From: Dehalococcoidia bacterium
GTDB lineage: Bacteria; Chloroflexota; Dehalococcoidia; Bin125
Assembly (NCBI GenBank): GCA_022822855.1
Contig: JAJDYG010000026.1
Location: 1 to 45,777, forward strand
Reading direction: 5' to 3'
Length of the DNA stretch: 45,777 bases
The position numbers were made by a program, and so were the translations under genes. Under the pieces are notes generated by a model that was not told the origin of the DNA, did no database searches, and worked only from the letters and a program-made list of their open reading frames with translations. Shown here piece by piece: positions 42,114 to 45,777 of the stretch (position 1 is its first letter; every line of letters starts with the position of its first letter).

Positions 42114-42410
42114 GGTTCTGCCGACTGTAAGCCCTGACGATGCCTGTGACAGTTGAGCAACAGTGGTCCGTGGTCATCTGCAGGCGCTGAAGCGGGAATT
42201 CTTGCAGGCGTGGCCCAAACTGAGATATGGTTGGGCTTCACGCGCCTGTGGCCGAGTCGGTTTGGCGTGTGGGAGGGTCGAGGCCGACCTGAGGTTGAAG
42301 ACCACCGGCAGCAGCCGGTTCGTTCAACCAGCGGCTTTGACCCTGTACTCGTGCCAGGGCATGCCTAGTGCACCTGGTGCGGAGCCACAGAGAGCGGAGA
42401 ACGAGCAGCC
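42114..42410 (+). promoter_or_regulatory. ccsA-rpsL gap with hairpins (str operon leader)
   Basis: No credible gene is found in this 297-bp gap. It holds an imperfect inverted repeat GCCCAA (42213-42218) with TTGGGC (42231-42236), a well-formed nested hairpin at 42293-42329, a small GCAC-CTG-GTGC hairpin near 42370-42380, and the rpsL SD (GGAG near 42396-42399). No strong promoter was recognised; TTGACC at about 42336 lacks a good -10 at the right distance. The region is a likely site of promoter and post-transcriptional control for rpsL-rpsG-fusA-tuf. Confidence 0.5.
42293..42329 (+). promoter_or_regulatory. Nested two-stem hairpin in the rpsL leader
   Basis: An outer 7-bp stem GGTTGAA (42293-42299) with TTCAACC (42323-42329) encloses an asymmetric internal loop (GACC on one side, TCG on the other) and an inner 6-bp stem ACCGGC (42304-42309) with GCCGGT (42314-42319) capped by AGCA. 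All 13 pairs are canonical. It lies about 80 nt before the rpsL GTG. The stem-internal loop-stem form resembles ribosomal-protein-binding leaders; it is a candidate autoregulatory element for S12, S7 or EF-Tu. Confidence 0.6.
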
Positions 42411-42848
42411 GTGCCGACGATCAATCAGCTCGCCCGCAAAGGGCGCAAGAAATCTCGCAAGAAGGCCAAGGCTCCGGCGCTGCGGTTTCGCTACAACGCG
42501 TTGACCAGCCGGACCACTCAGGACACCGGCTCGCCGCAAAAGCGGGGCGTCTGCACAGCGGTGCGGACGGTCACGCCAAAGAAACCGAACTCCGCCCTGC
42601 GCAAGGTCTGCCGCGTCCGCCTGACCAACGGGATCGAAGTCACAGCCTACATCCCGGGCGAGGGCCACACACTGCAAGAGCACTCGATCGTGCTCGTGCG
42701 TGGCGGTCGCGTCCGCGATTTGCCCGGTGTTCGTTACCAGGTGGTACGTGGCGCGCTCGATGCCTTGGGCGTCGCCGATCGAAAGCGTGGCCGATCCAAG
42801 TACGGAACGCGCAAGACGGCAGGACTGGCAACCGCGGCCACCCACTGA
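42411..42848 (+). CDS. rpsL: 30S ribosomal protein S12
   Basis: The 145-residue product is S12, which monitors decoding and carries streptomycin-resistance sites. It starts [12 protein letters not shown], has [11 protein letters not shown], the [11 protein letters not shown] loop with the usual Lys, [10 protein letters not shown] and [12 protein letters not shown]. The latter normally reads GGRVKDLPGVRY, so the Lys87-equivalent is Arg (codon CGC). A 14-residue insertion (about 25-40) between PAL and SPQKRG resembles the one in Bacillus-type S12. The GTG at 42411 is preceded by GGAG. rpsG follows after 76 bp. Confidence 0.96.
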   Translation: MPTINQLARKGRKKSRKKAKAPALRFRYNALTSRTTQDTGSPQKRGVCTAVRTVTPKKPNSALRKVCRVRLTNGIEVTAYIPGEGHTLQEHSIVLVRGGRVRDLPGVRYQVVRGALDALGVADRKRGRSKYGTRKTAGLATAATH

Positions 42849-42924
42849 TGGGTGATCGTTTTAGTGTTGCGGGCCGCCTCGGCCTTGGCCGGGGAGTGCT
42901 CGCGTTAGAGATGGACTGAACAAC

Positions 42925-43395
42925 GTGCCGCGACGACGACGGCCCGACCGACATGAAATCCGACCCGACGCGGTCTACGGCTCGCAGCGAGTGCAGATGG
43001 TGATCAATCGCCTGATGCGCAACGGCAAGAAGGGCACGGCCGAGAAGATCGTCTACCGCGCACTGGACATCCTCGAGGAGCGAGTCCGCCAGGATCCGCT
43101 CGAGGTCTTCGAGCAGGCGCTGAACAACATCACGCCTGAGATGGAAGTCCGCCCCCGACGCGTCGGCGGCGCGACGTACCAGGTGCCGGTCGAGATTCGC
43201 CATGATCGGCGGACTTCCTTGGGGATTCGTTGGCTGGTGACGGCCTCGCAGTCTCGCAAGGGACGCCCGGCGCATCTGTCGTTGGCCGACGAATTGCTCG
43301 ACGCGTACAGCAACAGCGGCGCCGCGGTGCGGCGCCGCGAAGAAACACATCGCATGGCGGAAGCCAACCGGGCATTTGCGCACTACCGCTGGTAG
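42925..43395 (+). CDS. rpsG: 30S ribosomal protein S7
   Basis: The 156-residue product has the S7 signature near its start (DAVYGSQRVQMVINRLMRNGKKGTAE, given here in shortened sense), the EVRPRRVGGATYQVPVEI beta-ribbon that touches the tRNA E site, and the C-terminal helix with EETHRMAEANRAFAHYRW. S7 nucleates the 30S head and in Escherichia coli represses the str operon. The GTG at 42925 is used; a CTGAAC copy lies 4 nt before it. fusA follows after 131 bp, with a hairpin in between. Confidence 0.96.
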   Translation: MPRRRRPDRHEIRPDAVYGSQRVQMVINRLMRNGKKGTAEKIVYRALDILEERVRQDPLEVFEQALNNITPEMEVRPRRVGGATYQVPVEIRHDRRTSLGIRWLVTASQSRKGRPAHLSLADELLDAYSNSGAAVRRREETHRMAEANRAFAHYRW

Positions 43396-43455
43396 GTCAT
43401 TGACGCCGAGTTGGACCGAAGAGCACAGGAACTAGCAAGTTCAGACGACTGACAC

Positions 43456-43474
43456 CGCGCCGTTGGATGGCGCG
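43456..43474 (+). other. Hairpin between rpsG and fusA
   Basis: CGCGCC (43456-43461) pairs with GGCGCG (43469-43474) across a 7-nt GTTGGAT loop. No T-run follows, so it is more likely a processing or stability element than a terminator. Confidence 0.4.
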
Positions 43475-43483
43475 CTTGCCAAT

Positions 43484-43514
43484 CCAGAGAGACCGACCAG
43501 AGAGCTGACCAGAG
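43484..43514 (+). repeat. Three CCAGAG copies before fusA
   Basis: CCAGAG(A) occurs at 43484, 43497 and 43509, spaced 13 and 12 nt. The last copy provides the AGAGGA that probably serves as the fusA SD, 10 nt before its ATG. A simple purine-rich repeat; its meaning is unclear. Confidence 0.35.
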
Positions 43515-43526
43515 GACAATAGCCAC

Positions 43527-45581
43527 ATGCCCGCTGACCCGCCTATCTCGTCGCTCCGAAACATCGGCGTGATTGCCCATATCGACGCGGGCAAGACGAC
43601 GGTGACTGAACGAATCCTGTATTTCACCGGCCGCACGTACAAGATCGGCGAGGTGCACGACGGTACCGCCGTGATGGACTTCATGGAGCAGGAACGCGAA
43701 CGCGGCATCACGATTATGGCTGCGGCAACGTCCTGCGAGTGGAACGAGCATCGGATCAACATCATCGACACGCCCGGCCACGTCGACTTCACGGTCGAGG
43801 TCGAGCGCTCTCTGCGCGTGTTGGACGGCGGCGTGGTCGTGTTCGACGCCGTCGCCGGAGTAGAGCCGCAATCTGAGACGGTCTGGCGACAGGCGGACAA
43901 GTACGAGGTGCCGCGGATCTGCTTTGTCAACAAGATGGATCGGATTGGTGCTGACTTCTGGCGGACGATGGAGATGATTCGCGATCGATTGGGGATGATG
44001 CCGGTACCGGTACAGATCCCGATCGGCTCGGAGGACAACTTCCAGGGTGTCATCGACCTGATCAGGGAGCGAGCCTGGTTTTTCAGCTCCGACCGTGATG
44101 CAGCACCGGTTGAGGGCGAGATTCCCGAGGACTACGTCGCCGACGCAGGCCGCTGGCGAGAGACGATGATCGAGCGGATCGCCGAGTTCGATGAGCAGGT
44201 GATGATCTCCTACATCGAGGGTCACGCGCTCTCAGTGGACGAAATCTTGAAGGCGGTGCGCCGCGGGACCATCTCGAACGCGTTCACGCCGGTCTTGTGC
44301 GGCTCGGCGCTGAAGAACGTCGGTGTGCAGAGATTGCTTGATGCGATTGTCGATTACCTGCCGGCCCCTGACGAAGTCCCGCCGGTTGAAGGCATCAGTC
44401 ATGACGGCCCCGAGATTCGACGAGCCGACGCATCGGAGCCGCTAACGGCGTTGGCCTTCAAGATTGTGACCGACCCATACGTGGGTCGGATCGCGTACGT
44501 GAGGATCTATGCCGGCACTCTGAAAGCCGGGGCGAGCGTGTACAACTCGTCGCGCGACGAGAACGAGCGGGTTGGTCGGTTGCTACGGGTTCATGCCGAC
44601 GACCGTGAGGACATCGACCTTGTGTCCGCCGGCGATATCGCGGCCTTCGTCGGTCCAAAGCAAACTTTCACCGGCGATACGCTCTGCGCCCGCGAAGCGC
44701 CGCTCTTGCTGGATCAGATCGCCTTCCCCGAGCCCGTGGTCTCAATCGCGATTGAAGCGAAAAGCGCCGACGACCAGGATCGCCTGGGCGCGTCGCTACG
44801 CAAATTGGCCGAGGAAGACCCGACCTTCAAGGTCGAATACAACGACGAGACTGCCCAGACCGTGATTTCCGGCATGGGCGAGTTGCACTTGGAAGTGATC
44901 GCCGACCGATTGCGCCGCGAGTTCAACGTGATGTGCAACGTCGGCCGGCCGCAAGTGTCCTACCGCGAGACGATCCGCCGCAGCGCTGAGGCCGAGGGCC
45001 GTTTCGTCCGTCAAACCGGCGGTCGCGGGCAGTTTGGGCATGTCGTGCTGCGGGTCGAACCGAATATTCCGGGCCAGGGGTTCGAGTTTGAGGATGAGAC
45101 CGTGGGCGGAGTGGTACCGCAGCAATACATCGGCTCGGTGCGCAAGGGAGTCGAGGATTCCATGCGCTCCGGCGTCGTTGGCGGATTCCCGGTCGTGGAT
45201 GTCAAGGTGGCCCTGATCGACGGTTCATACCACCAGGTTGACTCGAACGAGATGGCGTTCGCAACGGCCGCCTCGATCGGTTTCCGCGAGGCGCTGCGCA
45301 AGGCTTCTCCGGTGCAACTGGAACCGATGATGAAGGTCGAAATCTCGACTCCCCGAGACTACTTCGGCGAAGTGGCCGGGGATCTGTCGAGCCGTCGCGG
45401 TGCGGTGTTGGGCACCGAGGAACGCGGCGCAGCCCAGATCATTCAGGCGCAAATGCCGCTGGCGAATCTGTTTGGCTACACCACGGCGCTGCGTTCTATG
45501 ACCCAGGGGCGGGCGACGGCCAGCATCGAGTTCGACCACTACGAGGAAGTCCCGCAGAGCGTCCTGGCGGAGGCTCGCTAG
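43527..45581 (+). CDS. fusA: Elongation factor G
   Basis: The 684-residue GTPase drives translocation of tRNA and mRNA. Motifs: [20 protein letters not shown] (G1), the G2 switch [15 protein letters not shown] (G3), NKMD (G4) and GSALKN (G5), then domains II-V with [16 protein letters not shown] [21 protein letters not shown] and [15 protein letters not shown] near the end. The length is slightly under the usual 690-705. The ATG at 43527 is the expected start. tuf follows after 67 bp, the standard str operon order. Confidence 0.97.
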   Translation: MPADPPISSLRNIGVIAHIDAGKTTVTERILYFTGRTYKIGEVHDGTAVMDFMEQERERGITIMAAATSCEWNEHRINIIDTPGHVDFTVEVERSLRVLDGGVVVFDAVAGVEPQSETVWRQADKYEVPRICFVNKMDRIGADFWRTMEMIRDRLGMMPVPVQIPIGSEDNFQGVIDLIRERAWFFSSDRDAAPVEGEIPEDYVADAGRWRETMIERIAEFDEQVMISYIEGHALSVDEILKAVRRGTISNAFTPVLCGSALKNVGVQRLLDAIVDYLPAPDEVPPVEGISHDGPEIRRADASEPLTALAFKIVTDPYVGRIAYVRIYAGTLKAGASVYNSSRDENERVGRLLRVHADDREDIDLVSAGDIAAFVGPKQTFTGDTLCAREAPLLLDQIAFPEPVVSIAIEAKSADDQDRLGASLRKLAEEDPTFKVEYNDETAQTVISGMGELHLEVIADRLRREFNVMCNVGRPQVSYRETIRRSAEAEGRFVRQTGGRGQFGHVVLRVEPNIPGQGFEFEDETVGGVVPQQYIGSVRKGVEDSMRSGVVGGFPVVDVKVALIDGSYHQVDSNEMAFATAASIGFREALRKASPVQLEPMMKVEISTPRDYFGEVAGDLSSRRGAVLGTEERGAAQIIQAQMPLANLFGYTTALRSMTQGRATASIEFDHYEEVPQSVLAEAR

Positions 45582-45648
45582 GGCGTCATTCGAGACGACA
45601 ACCAGCAGGAACAGCTGAAGCTACGAAGCGACAGGCAGGAGCAACGAG

Positions 45649-45777
45649 ATGGCGCGACAGGTATACGAGCGAACGAAGCCGCACGTGAACGTGGGCACGA
45701 TTGGTCACGTGGATCACGGCAAGACGACGTTGACGGCGGCGATCACGAAGACGCTGGCGCTGGCGGACGAGAACGTG
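45649..45777 (+). CDS. tuf: Elongation factor Tu, N-terminal fragment (3' end cut by window edge)
   Basis: The first 43 codons read [20 protein letters not shown] followed by [16 protein letters not shown], which is the EF-Tu N-terminus with the G1 P-loop [13 protein letters not shown] at about 45636-45640 precedes the ATG at 45649. It ends the rpsL-rpsG-fusA-tuf operon. The window's first gene is the 3' end of a second tuf in the same orientation, so the genome carries two copies. Confidence 0.97.
   Translation, partial: MARQVYERTKPHVNVGTIGHVDHGKTTLTAAITKTLALADENV

Noticed and set aside
42213..42236. GCCCAA/TTGGGC as an intrinsic terminator after ccsA
   Set aside because: The stem is only 6 bp with a 12-nt loop and is followed by TTCACGCG, not a T-run.

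Overview
The window is a 45.8 kb stretch of GC-rich bacterial housekeeping DNA from what looks like a Chloroflexota (Dehalococcoidia/SAR202- or Thermomicrobia-like) genome. The phylum is an inference from the gene set: an R3H/Ycf45-type AAA ATPase, DnaD plus DnaC-type loaders beside rplI-dnaB, a TrkA/TrkA/Usp cluster, and ribosomal and replication proteins with long acidic or Arg/Pro/Ala-rich tails. No rRNA, tRNA, IS element, prophage or CRISPR array was found. The window starts in the last 49 codons of one tuf gene and ends in the first 43 codons of another tuf in the same orientation, so it is probably an assembly contig that broke at a duplicated tuf.

Layout. 1-4432: tuf(3')-rpmG-secE-nusG-rplK-rplA-[structured leader]-rplJ-rplL; rpoB/rpoC, which usually follow rplL, are absent. 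4586-7928 (+): LysM protein, membrane protein, radC, cvpA-like, HNH protein. 7941-11926 (-): metallophosphoesterase, usp, two trkA-type genes, pheA, mutM. 12052-16083 (+): sugar-type ABC transporter with two tandem paralogous binding proteins, a permease and an ATPase lacking the H-loop histidine. 16188-20674 (+): R3H-AAA ATPase, tmk, thrB, lysC. 20820-28776 (+): dnaE, rplI, dnaB, a DnaD-domain gene and a helicase-loader-like protein with two AAA+ modules, the first degenerate. 28739-29440 (-): MoaD-MoaE fusion. 29439-32626 (+): comF, an unrecognised GT-A-like protein, glyA. 32668-38073 (+): rpsF-ssb-rpsR-hom-coiled-coil-thrC-folE. 38070-42113 (+): GNAT, MshA-like GT4, PIG-L deacetylase, ccsA. 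42411-end: rpsL-rpsG-fusA-tuf(5').

How the genes fit together. Two halves of the translation machinery (the L11/L10 cluster and the str cluster) flank a block with replication genes (dnaE, dnaB, DnaD, loader, ssb, tmk), four of the five aspartate-to-threonine enzymes (lysC, hom, thrB, thrC; asd is missing), and one-carbon/folate genes (glyA, folE). Many neighbours overlap by 1-14 bp, which suggests long translationally coupled operons. Several genes have a TANNNT hexamer 6-8 nt before the start codon, suggesting leaderless transcripts.

Points most worth a second look: the double-AAA+ loader with a pseudo-ATPase module; an exact 10-nt TGAA repeat array in the rplJ leader; a nested hairpin before rpsL; the missing switch histidine in the ABC ATPase; the GNAT-GT4-PIG-L trio; an uncharacterised 364-aa protein with a GGHSLVSGG motif; a 210-aa S18; and arginine at the streptomycin-resistance position of S12. 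The window is mostly conventional and I do not claim a proven new system.
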